The notes under the pieces were generated by a model. That model did no database searches. It was not told where the DNA came from and was given only the letters and a program-made list of their open reading frames with translations. This document shows positions 1 to 10,304 of a stretch of DNA of 64,000 nt, in pieces (within the stretch, counting starts at the first letter, position 1; every line of letters begins with the position of its first letter). The position numbers were made by a program, and so were the translations under genes. Location of the stretch: positions 2,123,560 through 2,187,559 of the forward strand of contig NC_134390.1 in the NCBI RefSeq assembly GCF_035582795.1. The letters run 5' to 3'. This DNA comes from Mycteria americana (lineage: Eukaryota > Chordata > Aves > Ciconiiformes > Ciconiidae).

Positions 1-804
1 GCCGGATCGGGGTGGCGGCTCCGCTCCCCGGCCCCGGCCGCCGTCTGCCGCCCGACCGGGACCCTGCGGGGCAGCCCGGGGACCCCGCTCCGGCAGGGAA
101 CAGCGGCCCCGGCCCCCCTCGGTCACAGCCGGGGACCCCCGCCCCGGGACCCCCGGCAGGGACAGGACAGCCCCGGGGGGACCCCAAGAACGGGTACGGG
201 GTGGGCAAAGGCCCCCCCCCCCGGGAGCCCGAGCCCCCAGACCCGGAGGTCGGGGGTGGGGGGGGGGAACACACACCTCTGGGGGCACAGACCCCCGCCA
301 GCCCCCGGGCTGCAACACCCCGGCCCCAGCACCCCCTCTCCCTCCCAACACTGACCATGGGGGCACAGAGCAGCCCCCCCCCTGCACCCCCACACCCCAC
401 TTCCCTCCTCAGCAGCTCCCTGCTCCTCTCTAACAGCGTAATTGGGTAATTAGCAGTAATTAGTCTGCCTGGGTGGAGATAAGCCACACGGGGAACCGCA
501 GCCAGGCCGGGCACCCCGGCACTGCAGAGCCCTGCCACGCTCCCCCAGGCCGCGGCTTTCCGGGGGGGACGGGGCTGCAGGGCCCCCCAGGGTCCCAGGG
601 ACGGCCCCATGGTGCTCAGCCCCATGGCGGGAGGGGGGCTCTGCCCCACAGCGCATTCGGGTTTGGGGGGAGCCCAATGGTGGGGTGTTGGGGGATCCCC
701 ACGTGCTGCCTCACCTTCCTCCCCCCCCCTCCTCCCCTCCAGGGCAGGAGCAGCCCCCCCCAGCCCCGGCCCGAGCTCCGAGGGGGTTCGCTGACAAAAC
801 AACG
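1..804. other. Flank beyond the RHEBL1 3' end, no gene found
   Basis: GC-rich sequence with no open frame that resembles a known protein. Proline- and glycine-rich frames are open on both strands only because of base composition. In human the next gene on this side is KMT2D, but nothing here can be assigned to it. The one distinctive element is the TAAT cluster at 439-463. Confidence 0.5.
439..463. promoter_or_regulatory. Cluster of three homeodomain-type TAAT sites
   Basis: TAATTGG at 439-445 and TAATTAG at 447-453 and 457-463 lie in one 25-base AT-rich patch inside very GC-rich sequence. TAATTA is the core bound by many antennapedia- and LIM-class homeodomains. Spacing of starts is 8 and 10 bases, about one helical turn. 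Function is inferred only. Confidence 0.35.
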
Positions 805-810
805 TTTAAT
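805..810 (-). terminator. Poly(A) signal of RHEBL1
   Basis: The plus strand reads TTTAAT, which is ATTAAA on the minus strand, about 370 bases past the RHEBL1 stop codon. It is the first poly(A)-type hexamer found downstream of that gene. Confidence 0.55.
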
Positions 811-1179
811 TGTTCCAGCCCTGCAGCCCCGACTCCCACGAGCGGCAGCTGCCAGCGCGGCACAGCCGGACCGCGGCCCCGTGCCGGGAACAACACCCGC
901 ATTCAGCCCCGGCTCCCCACGGCCGGCGGGGAAACGGCCCCAGCGTGTCCTTGTGCGTGCGGGGGGACAGCAGCTACGGGCAGGGGGTGCTCCCCGGCTG
1001 GGACGGGACCCCCCGCCCCGCTCCCAGCCCCTCGTGAGCCCCACAGCCTTGTGCAAAGTGAAGGGTTCGGTACAACAGTGGGACCACGTGGCCCCGGACC
1101 CCCCGAAGCCACCGCCGCGGTCCGGGGGAAGGTCCCATGGGAGGTCTGCCCCGTCCCGGCAGCCTGCCCTGGGCAGGGC

Positions 1180-2850
1180 TCACATCAGGCGGCAGCCGGT
1201 CGATCTGCCGTAGGAGTTGTCCACCCGGTCGATCTCCTCGATGATCTTCGTGAAGATCCCCTGGGTCACCTGGGGAGGAGGGGACGTCAGCCCCAGCACC
1301 CCGGGGACCCCAGCCCCAGGCGGGGTTCGTCACCCTGCCCCAGACCTGGCTCTCCTTGGCCGAGGACTCGAGGAAGATGGCCCCCCACGATTCCGCCAGC
1401 TTCTTCCCTTCATCCGTCTTCACCTCCCGGCTAGAGACACAGCAGAAGCCAGGCAGGATGGGTCCTCAGTGGGGGGGTGCGGGATGGGACAGCGGGAGGG
1501 GACGGGACCCCCAGACCCCTCCTTACCTCTGCAGGGACAGGTCCGCCTTGTTCCCCACCAGCACCACGGGCATGCTGCGGGCATGGGGAGGGTGAGGGCC
1601 CGGTCCCACCCGGGCACCCCCCTCCCCAGGAGGGACAGCACCTACCGCGTCTTCCCCCGGCTCTCGTACAGCTTGTTGTGAAGGGTCTTCACCACCTGGA
1701 AGCTGCGGGGAGAAGGGGAGCTCCGGGTACTGCCCCCCACTGGGGTCCCCCCCACCCAGAGGGGACCCAGCCCCAGCCCCGAGGGCGCGGGGACAGCCCG
1801 GCAGGGAGGGTGGCTGGGTCCCTCACCTCCGCAGGGACGTCACCGAGTACACCAGGACGTAGCCGTGGATGCCGATGACAAAGGAGTGGGGCAGGATGGT
1901 GTACTCGTCCTGGGGGAGGGCAGGGTCGGTGCCAGGGGGGGCTCTGGGGCCAGCAGCCCCTCGCTCCCCCCAGCCCCCTCCCGGACCCCCCCAGCGTTAC
2001 CTGCCCAGCCGTGTCCACCAGCTGGAGCTGGAACTCGTCCTTCCCCACCACCACCATCTTGTTGTAGGCTGTGGAGGTGGCAACGGGTTAAGGGGGCTGC
2101 CCGGGACCCCTGCACCCCCCCCCAGGGACCAGCCTCCCCTCCACCCCACTCCGGGGGTGCCTCCACCCCGGCACCCCCAGCACAAGGCTTGGGGGCACAG
2201 CCCAGAAGCCTCATCACCCGTGGCCCCAGCAGGAAGGGGGACCCCAGGCAGGCAGCCCCCCCCCCCCCAACTTACTGCTCTCCACCGTGGGCTCATAGCA
2301 CTCCACGAACTTCCCCTCCACGAACTGGTGGGCCAGGGAGGTTTTGCCTGGGGGGGGAGGGAAAGGGCAGGGCTGGGGGCCGGGGTCCCAGCATCACCCC
2401 GGGGCGGGGGAAGGAGCCCGACCGAGGGAAGGGAACCATCTCGCTGCCCCTGCGCTCGCCACCTCCTCCCGCGGGGTTCCAGGGGACACGGCCCCGGGGT
2501 GACGGGGGCTCCCGGGGTGGGTGCCCAGGCTGAGCACTGCCCCACAGCCCCCACCTGAGGTGGAGACCCGCCGTGCTCTGAGCCCACGGCGGCGGGAGGC
2601 ACCCACGAGGGCCCCGGCACAGCCCCCCCCCCCCCCCCCCCCCCAGCTGCAACCCCTGTCCCCGGCAGCGCCTTGTGGGGCAGCCCCGTTCCCACGCACC
2701 ACCCCGCGCAGGGCCGCCCCCCCCCCCCCAAGAGCCGCATGGGGCAGAGGGCACAGCCCCTTCCCACGCCGCCCCCCCGCGAGCCCCCCCGCACTGACCC
2801 ACGGCGCGGTACCCGAGGATGAGCACTTTGCGGTGCCGCACCAGCGGCAT
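1180..2850 (-). CDS. RHEBL1: RHEBL1, Rheb-like small GTPase
   Basis: Ras-superfamily GTPase of the Rheb family, which activates mTORC1 on endomembranes. Eight exons: 2799-2850, 2276-2347, 2001-2068, 1827-1909, 1646-1702, 1527-1574, 1346-1430, 1180-1269. All junctions are GT/AG and the frame stays open for 184 codons (human protein 183). The P-loop GYRAVGKT is at about residues 13-20, DTAGQ at 60-64, NKAD at 119-122 and SSAK near 149. The C terminus CRLM is a CAAX box for farnesylation. The start MPLVRHRKV matches mammalian RHEBL1 rather than RHEB, and so does the ESTYNK stretch after the effector region. The start is the first ATG with that N-terminus. Poly(A) signal is at 805-810 and the promoter has a CCAAT box near 3014. 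No damage seen. Confidence 0.96.
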
Positions 2851-3060
2851 GGCCCACGCCGCGGGGGGGGTGGGGGGGCGTGGGGAGGGGAAGCGGCGCG
2901 GGCGGGCGCGGCACACGGCGCTATAAACCGCCCGCCGCGGCGGGGGGGGCGGTACCGCCGCCACTACACCGGCGACCCCACGTGACCACAACACCGCCCG
3001 CCCGCCCGCTCCCATTGGCCACGAGGAGGCGGCGAGGGCGGGGCGCGGCGGCCACGCAGG
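2851..3060 (-). promoter_or_regulatory. RHEBL1 promoter region
   Basis: CpG-rich sequence upstream of the RHEBL1 start codon. Read on the minus strand it has a CCAAT box (ATTGG on the plus strand at 3014-3018) and a TATA-like TTTATAG at 2922-2928, about 75 bases before the ATG. The rest to 3344 is GC-rich with no gene seen. Confidence 0.45.
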
Positions 3061-3344
3061 CGCGCTGAGCGCCGGGGCTCCATTCATGAAAACGGAGGGA
3101 ACGGCCGGGGCCACGTGGTGGCCGCACACCTGAGCGGGCGGGGGGGGAGGTGGGGGGGTGCCCGCCTCCTGCCCCCCCCCGCCCCGGCCCGGGGACCCCC
3201 GGGACCACCCGCAACCACCTCCTGCCCCCCGAGATCCCCAGCCCCAGGGACCCCCAGCCCCCCGGGGATGCCCCGGCCCCCCGGGGATGCCCGACCCCAG
3301 CCCCCCCCGGCCCAGCCACGGCTCCACCGGGGCCATAGAGTCTC

Positions 3345-3350
3345 TTTATT
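3345..3350 (-). terminator. Poly(A) signal of DHH
   Basis: TTTATT on the plus strand (AATAAA on minus), about 800 bases past the DHH stop codon. The interval 3351-4154 has no coding frame and is read as DHH 3' UTR; it includes short AT-rich patches near 3390 and 3480 and an AATAAA-like patch on the other strand at 3821 that has no gene to serve. Confidence 0.6.
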
Positions 3351-4154
3351 TATCCAAACAATTAAATAGTAGTATTTCTTTGTTTTTTTCTTTTTAAACA
3401 GAAGTGGTTAAAAGCAGGCTGGCCCCCTGCCCTGCGGGGCGGGCCCCGCTGCCGGGGCGGGCGGGCGCGGGGGACATTTATATTACCATTTATAAATAGA
3501 AAAATAAAACTCTCAAGCAGGGCGGGTTAGCGGTTAGCGCGGTTAGAGCCGGGCCCGGCACAGGGTGCCCGTGCCCACGGCAAGACACCCCATCCAGCCG
3601 CCCCGCAGCACCGAGCTGCCTGGGGACGGGGACGGGGACACCGCGGGTGACGGAGGGACAGACCCAGAGCTGGGGGACGGGCAGGAACTGCTGCCGGCTG
3701 CTCGGTGTTGGGGTGATTTGGCATCCCCCCCCCTTGGGCTGGATTTGGCCCCGGGGCAGGGTCCGGTGGTGCCCGGCCTCGGCTCGACAGGCAGCAACCC
3801 CGGCCCCAGCCGCAGCCGTTAATAAAGCAATAAATACAGGGGGAGCGTGCGGGGGTCCGGGGCGCGGGGACCCGGCCAGGCAGTGCTGCGGGGGGGCTCC
3901 GGGACACGGGAGGGGGCTGAGCCCAGGTCCCTGGGCCACCCCACGCCACCCCATCCCAGGGACCCCGTCCCCACCACCCTGCACCCTTGGACAGCGCTGA
4001 GCCAAGAGGCACCCAGACCTCCCCGTGGGGCTGGGGGTGCCCCCGTCCCTCCTCCCCAGCACCCGCCGGTCCAAGGGGGGGTCCAGGGCTGGAGCTCCCC
4101 GCTTCCAGTGTGCGGCATGATCTGCAGTGCGGCGACTCGGGAGGCCGGGGACCC

Positions 4155-7100
4155 CTACGCCTGCAGGGCCTCGTGGCCCAGCACGCCCCCGGCCAGCCGG
4201 TAGAGCAGGCGGGAGTACCAGTGCATGCCCGCCTCCGGCACCGTCCCGTTGCCCGCCTCGGCGCGGGCGGGCAGCAGCGAGAGGAGCCCGTGGAAGAGGC
4301 GGAGGGGGGCGAAGGCGCGGTGGGCCCAGCGGTGGCTCTCCAGGACGGCGTAGCAGGATGCCAGCACCCCGTTGACCAGCAGGGTCCCGTGGGAGGTGAG
4401 GGGGGCGAAGACCCCCACGCCGTCCTCCCGCGAGACCCTCAGCACCCGCGCGGGGCGCAGCCCCTGCCCGCCGGCCCCGTGGGCCAGCACCGCGTCACCC
4501 GGTCGCACGCGGCGGGCGAAGACGGGCAGGAAGGCGGCCGTGCCGTTGGCCGCCCCACGGGCCGCGAAGACCAGGTGGGACGGGGTGAGGAGCAGCCGGC
4601 GTGCCGGGCTGGCCGTCTCGATGGCCACGAAGGAGGCGCGTTGGCCCAGGTCGCGGTCGAGGAAGAGCAGCACCTCGGTGGGCACCAGGCGCCCGCCCGG
4701 CTCCGCGCCCAGCACCCAGTCGCCCCGGCGCAGGTCGGCCAGGCCCCGGCGCTCGCCGCTCCGCAGCGTCACGGTGGCGTGGCCGGGGAAGCAGCCGCCA
4801 GTGCGGACAGCCAGCGAGTTATCTGGGCGGACGGAGAGAGCCGTGGGTCCCCTGTCCCCGCTGGCCACCTCCACCGGCCACCACCTCCAGAGGGGAAACG
4901 GCCCTGAGCGGAGCCACCCCCCCGGGCCCCCAAACCACCCCCGGAACAAAGCGGGTATTTTCCGAAGCCCCCCCCCGGTTCCTGCGTGCGGCTCCTGGGG
5001 AGGCCGGGCGCTGCAGGGCCCCTTTGTCCACCCCGCACTGACGCCCTTTGTTCGGGGCTGGAGACGGTGACATTTACGGCCACTTTCACTTTCTGTCGAT
5101 TGTCACTTCTGGGCCGGACGGGGGCTGCTGGCCGGAGCAGCCGCGGGGCTGGGGGCCATGGGCTGGGCTGCGGCCGTCCGGCCCGGCTTAAGAACCCTCG
5201 CTGTGCCTCGCACCGGGAGCTGAACCGCGAGGGTGGCTCCGGCCGGGCAAAACTGGGGCGGGGGAAGTGTGGTTTTTTGCCAATCTGGTGGCCGGAAAGG
5301 CTGGGGGGAGCTGGGCTGGGGCCAGACACGGGCTGAACCGGCTGGGGCCGGACACCGGCGGGAGCGGGGCTGCCTCCCGTGCGGATCCGGGATGCCAAGG
5401 AGGAGCAGAGGGGGCTGCGGGGCCGCAGGCCGGGATGCCCGTAAGGGTACGGCAGCCCCCCGCCCTGGCGGCAGCCCCCCCCACGTGGTACCTGCTTTGA
5501 CGGAGACGTGGATGTGCGCCTTGGACTCGTAGTAGACCCAGTCGAAGCCGGCCTCCACGGCCAGGCGTGCCAGCATGCCGTACTTGTGGCGGTCGCGGTC
5601 GGAGGTGGTGATGTCCAGCGCCCGGCCCTCGTAGTGCAGCGAGTCGGGGAGGTGGTGCCCGTCCTCGTCCCAGCCCTCCGTCACCCGCAGCTTCACCCCC
5701 GGCCACATGTTCATCACCGCGATGGCCAACGAGTTCACCCTCTCCTTGCAGCGCTGGGGGGGGGGACACACACCAGCAGTGGCGTCACCCCCAGCCCCAC
5801 CACGGCACCCGGTCCCCTCCCCAGGGGGTCCTGCACGCAGACGGACAGACGGACACTGGGCCTGCACAGGGCTTGGAGTGAACCCAAAGAGGCTGCTGGT
5901 GGGGGGCCGAGGGGGTGTCCCCCCCTGGGCGCAGAGAGGGGCACGGCCGAGCTGCCCCCCCGGCTGGGCACGGGTTGAACGTTAACGTGCCCCGGGGCCC
6001 CGTGGTGCAGCCGCTCCCCAGCGCGGGCAGCCGGGCAGAACGGGCAGGGGACCGGGACCGGGACGGTGTCACCTTCCCCACGGCCACGGCGGTGACTGAT
6101 TAACCGGGCGGGGGGGCCGTGGGGTAGAGCTGGGGGCGCAGCCGACCCTGAACCAGACCCAAGTCCCGGGGCGGCACCGTGGGGGGCTCAGTGCCCGCCC
6201 GGCAGGGGAGAGTGGGGAGCAGGGCCGGGGGGGGGAGGGGGGGGTGCGGGCTCCGGTGCCCAGAGCCGAGGGCGGTGGCGGGGGGTCCCAGGCGGCTCCG
6301 GGGTCCCTCACCCACCAGCGGCGGCAGCACCAACGGGGGGTGCAGGGCTCGGAGCTCCCCCCGGTGTCCCCCCGCCCAGCAGCCGGTGAGGTCGTGGTGC
6401 GTCCCCCCGCCCCGCGCGGCAAAGCCGCTCCCGGGAGCGCGGGGCCGCGGGGGCGGGAGTGCGGAGCGCGGGCCCGGGGCGGCCCGGCCGGGGGGGCGGC
6501 AGCGGCGGGGGGGCAGGAATGTGCCCGGCCCGGCCCGGCCCGGCCCGGCGACAATAGGCGCCTTCCAGCCCGGCGCTGACCTCAGGCCCCGGGAATGCCG
6601 GCACGGCCACAAAGGGCCCTTTCAGCCGCCCGCACCCCGGGCCGGCTCCGCTCCCGCGGCCCCGCCGGGCCCCGCCGTCCCGGCCCGCGGGAGCCGCCGG
6701 CGCCGCCTGGACCACTCGCAGCATCCCCCGTCGCCATGGCGACCGCGGAGCCGCCCCTCGCCATGGCAACCGTGAGCATCCCGGCGGGGCGCGGCGCTTC
6801 CCGGGCTCCGGCCGCCCCGGATCACCCCCGGCAGACGGGGGCCGGGGCCGCCCCCTTCCCGCTGACCCCCCCCCCCCCCGCCGGCACCGCCCCGGGGCCG
6901 GGACGCGGGGGCGCTGGGGGAGCGGGGCCGCCGGTACCCCGTGCCCCCGGTGCGGCGGCCGGACCCCGGGCCGCCCTCGCCCCGTTAATCCCCGACGGCG
7001 AGTCCTTAACGCCCAACGCGGCGCGACCGCCCCGTCCCGGGGCTCCGGTGCTGCCGCGCCGCCGCCAAGGGCCGGGGACCGGGACCGGGGACCGGGGAGA

Positions 7101-7701
7101 GGCTCCGTGCGGTGCGGGGGGGGACCCTGCACCCCGGGAGGGTCGGTGCCGCCCGGGGAGGGTCCGTGCCCCCCGGGGAGGGTCGGTGCCGCCCGGGGAG
7201 GGTCTGTCCGCCCCGGGGGGGGTCGGTGCCGCCCGGGGAGGGTCCGTGCCCCCCGGGGAGGGTCCGTCCGCCCCGGGGGGGGTCGGTGCCGCCCGGGGAG
7301 GGTCGCTGCGCTCCCGCCCGCCCCCCCGCCGGTCCCACGTCCCCGCGCCCCCGGGAGCGAGGCCGGGCCGGGCCGGGCGCAGCCCCCACCTCGGTCATGA
7401 GCCGGTCCGCCCCCGTGTTCTCCTCGTCCTTGAAGATGATGTCGGGGTTGTAGTTGGGCACCAGGTCCCTGAAGCGCTCCGAGCCCCGCAGCACTTTGCC
7501 CTCCGCCTTCCCGCTCGCCCCCAGCGTCTGCTCGGGCACGTTGGGCACGAACTGCTTGTAGAGCAGCGGCGAGAGCTGCCGCCGCCCCAGCCGCCGCCGC
7601 CCCACCGGGCCCCGGCCCGGGCCGCAGCCCAGCGCCGGCGCGGCCAGCAGGCAGGCGGCGAGGCCGAGCAGGCCGAGGGCGAGCGGGCTCCGCCGGGGCA
7701 T
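4155..7701 (-). CDS. DHH: DHH, desert hedgehog
   Basis: Secreted morphogen made by Sertoli and Schwann cells, acting through Patched/Smoothened. Three exons: 7390-7701, 5492-5753 (262 bases, the usual size of hedgehog exon 2) and 4155-4822, giving 413 residues (human 396). The chosen ATG at 7701 gives a hydrophobic signal peptide followed by CGPGRGPVG, the palmitoylated N-terminus at about C26. The signalling domain keeps [28 protein letters not shown] and the zinc-site region [16 protein letters not shown]. Autocleavage occurs at GCF near residue 201/202, where cholesterol is added. The Hint domain follows, with [11 protein letters not shown] carrying the conserved TxxH. The C-terminal [12 protein letters not shown] matches mammalian DHH and excludes SHH and IHH. 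An in-frame open stretch runs 18 codons further upstream but lacks support. No breaks seen. Confidence 0.97.
4823..5491 (-). promoter_or_regulatory. DHH intron 2 with three SOX-type sites
   Basis: The intron holds AACAAAG at 4945-4951, CTTTGTC at 5022-5028 and CTTTGTT at 5046-5052. These match the HMG-box SRY/SOX core (A/T)(A/T)CAAAG. Three sites lie within 110 bases of an otherwise GC-rich intron, next to the AT-richer patch 5070-5110. DHH is a known Sertoli-cell gene, where SOX9 and SOX8 act, so a testis enhancer is a reasonable but untested guess. Confidence 0.35.
6730..6770. promoter_or_regulatory. Tandem RFX X-box-like palindromes in DHH intron 1
   Basis: At 6730-6743 the sequence GTCGCCATGGCGAC is a perfect 14-base palindrome. 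At 6757-6770 CTCGCCATGGCAAC repeats it imperfectly. Both match the RFX X-box (GTTGCCATGGCAAC) with C for T at CpG positions. They lie 27 bases apart in DHH intron 1 (5754-7389), which otherwise is CpG-island-like with no coding signal. Confidence 0.4.
7121..7310. repeat. 20-bp GC minisatellite in DHH intron 1
   Basis: About nine head-to-tail copies of a 20-base unit, ggtcggtgccgcccggggag, with a few point variants such as ggtccgtg and ggtctgtc. The array stops about 80 bases short of the exon 1 splice donor. Since 20 is not a multiple of 3 and the unit has no stop codon, it creates long false open frames. Confidence 0.9.
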
Positions 7702-9694
7702 CCCGGCCGCCGGGCCCCGCTGCCTCCGCGGGCCCCGCTCAGTCGCCGGGGGCACGGGCGGCCGGGGCGGGCATGGTCCCGGTGCGGCGGCCCCGGGGCT
7801 TTTAGAGGGTCGCGGTGCCAGGGGCGGGTCGGCGCCGTTTCCTTCTCACACCCACGGCCCCGTCGCCGCTGCGGGATCCGCGGCCGCCCGGGACGAGTGA
7901 CCCCCCCACTCCCACCCCCCCGCCGGTGCCGCCACCCACTCGGAGCGCGGCGCCCGGGCACCGGGACGGCCCCCCCGCCGCCGGCTCCGCGCCCACGGGC
8001 CCGGCACCCCCTCGCCTGGCGCTGCACCCCGGCCCCGGGGCGTCCCCGACGCAGCCCGAGCCTGGGGGAAAGCCCTCTCACCGCTGCGTCCCGGCACCGG
8101 GCACCGGGCACCGGCACTCCGCTCCGGGCACTGCCGGGGCTGGCACCGGGCACCCGGCTCCTGCCGCTGCCCCGGGACCGGCACGGGAATCTGACCCCGC
8201 GCCCCGATCCCGCCCCCCCTCCCCGTCTGAGCCCTGCGCTCCGGTACCGGCTCCTCTGCCCGCTCCCGGCACCGCGCTCCGGCACCGGGATCCCCCTTAT
8301 CGCGGTCCTAACGCCGCGCTCCTGGTCCCGGGACCTCTCCCCTCTCCTGTCACCGGCTCTCGGGACCGGGGACCCCCTCTCCTGGCGCCGGCTCCGGTCC
8401 CGGCACCTCTTCTCTTACCGCTGCCTCTGGCACCGGGGACACCCGTTATCCTAACGCTGCGCCGCCGGTACCGGCACCTGCTCCGTCCCCTGGCCCAGCC
8501 CCGCTCCCGGGACCCCCTTCCTGGCACTACCCCGCTCCCCCCTGTTCGGTCCGACCCCCGGTACCGGTACCCGCTCCTGGCCCAGCCCCCGGTACCGGCT
8601 CCCCTGGGTGCCGGTCGGCACCGTGCGCTGCCCGCAGCCGCCCCGGCCGGGCTGCCCCCACCTGCGGCCGCTCGGCTCCGGCCCTGGGCAGCCCCGCCGG
8701 GCCCCGCCTCGGAGCCGGCCCCCGGGAGCGGCGGCAGCGGCGGCCACATCCCCCGGGGCCGCCCCCGCCGGGGCCCCGCCGCGCTGCCCTGCCCCGGACG
8801 GCCCCTCTGCGCCCCGGGACCGGCGCACCCTCGGGACCGGGCTCCCCCCGGGACCGGGGCATCCCCGGGGCTGGGACCGGGGTCGCCCGGGGACAGGGGC
8901 ACCCATGGGAACAGGGCACCCCCCGGACGGGGCTCCCCCCGGGACTGAGGCCGGGCCCCCCCCCAGCACCCCCAGAGCTCCCGGCGAAGCACCCCAGGGT
9001 GCCGAGGGCCCCGGCGAGGGCAGGAGGCAGCAGCGGGGCGGTGGGGGCTTGGGAGCGGATCGGGGGGGGGGGGCGGCCCCCCGCGGCCCCCCCGCAGCCC
9101 CGGTGCCAGCCCGGGGTGACTGGGAGGGGAGCAGGTCGCGGGGAAATCGCGGGCACCGATGGCCTCATTTCCTGCAATATAAACCAGGCTTCCTGCGCTT
9201 CCTGCACGGCCCCGGCCGGGGGGGGCGAGGGGGGGCCCGGGCCCCCCACCCCCGTCATGGGGGGGGCAGCCTGGCTCGGCCCCAGCCGGGGCAGGATGGG
9301 TGGGGGGCCGATTCCCGGGGCAGTTTCCGCTCCGGCCGCGCGATCCCCCCTCCCCAAGGAAAACAGGGGCCGGAGCCCCCCCCGTGCTCCTCGCTGGGGG
9401 CAGCTCAGCCCTCCCCCACCCCCCGAAGCAGCCCAGTGACCCCCCCTGAAGCAGCCCAGTGCCCCCCGACACCCCCGGGGTCCCGGGAGCTGCCCTCACC
9501 TTCGGCCCTTCCTGGAAGAAGCTCGTTAGCCCCAGCCAGGAAGAGGGTTAATTATGGCCCCCGGGGGCGGGGGGGGCAGGACTTGGACCCCCGCAGGCAG
9601 GGAGCCCCCCCTGCTCCCCCACACTCAGCCCTGCCCTCAGGGGGAACAACCCCCCCCAGATTCAGGTATTTTTATATATAAAAAAAAGACTTTG
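7702..9694. other. DHH upstream region and intergenic GC repeats
   Basis: No protein gene found. Just upstream of DHH the minus strand reads TCTAAAAG at about 7799-7806, a weak TATA-like box. From about 8080 to 8900 the sequence is dominated by degenerate copies of a short ggcaccggg/ctcccggcaccgg motif. An isolated AT-richer patch at 9165-9210 has TATAAA on the plus strand with three TTCCTG (ETS-type) elements around it and no associated gene. The rest is G/C homopolymer-rich filler. Confidence 0.5.
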
Positions 9695-9700
9695 TTTATT
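9695..9700 (-). terminator. Poly(A) signal of LMBR1L
   Basis: TTTATT on the plus strand (AATAAA on minus), about 600 bases past the LMBR1L stop. The interval 9701-10304 has no coding frame and is taken as its 3' UTR. Confidence 0.65.
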
Positions 9701-10304
9701 GCTCCAAACAAGTTCTGTGGTAACAGAGACCCGACAGATTCGTCACACCAGGCTGCCGGGGGGGGGGAAGCTCGTTCCCTGCTCCCCGGGACCCTTCAGC
9801 CCTGCTCTGCCTTTGGGGACCCCACTCGGGGTGGGGGACAACCAGTGTCCCCCGGCAGCCCCAGGGTGACACAGGGATGGGGTGTGGAGTGACTGGGCAG
9901 GGGGGCACGGGGCCCCCACCGCAGCGTCAGGACAGTCCCCGGGGTGGGGGGACATTTAAAACCCAACCGCACGCCAGGGAGCAGCCGGGGCAGCACCGGG
10001 CGGGGGGGGGCCCGGCTGCTCTTACACGAGGTATGTAAACGGGGTGGGGGGGGCCGCAGCCAGCGCAGCCCCTGGGGGACCCCGTGCCGTGTGACGGGGG
10101 CACGGCTCAAGGCCAAGGCTCAGTAGTGCAACAGGCTGAGGTAGAGCGGGGGGGGCAGCCCCCCCCCCCCCCCGTGGGGTCTCAGCTCTCCCTGGGGGGC
10201 TCCGACATCCCTGAAGCACCAGGCGCCGTCGGGGCCGGCTCTGCGGCTGGTGGCCGTCCTGGGGGCCGCCGCGGTGTGGGGGGACACGTCCCCGTCCCCC
10301 AGCC

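Noticed and set aside
6595-8454. 619-codon plus-strand frame over the DHH promoter and exon 1
   Set aside because: Antisense shadow of DHH exon 1, the 20-bp array and CpG-island sequence.
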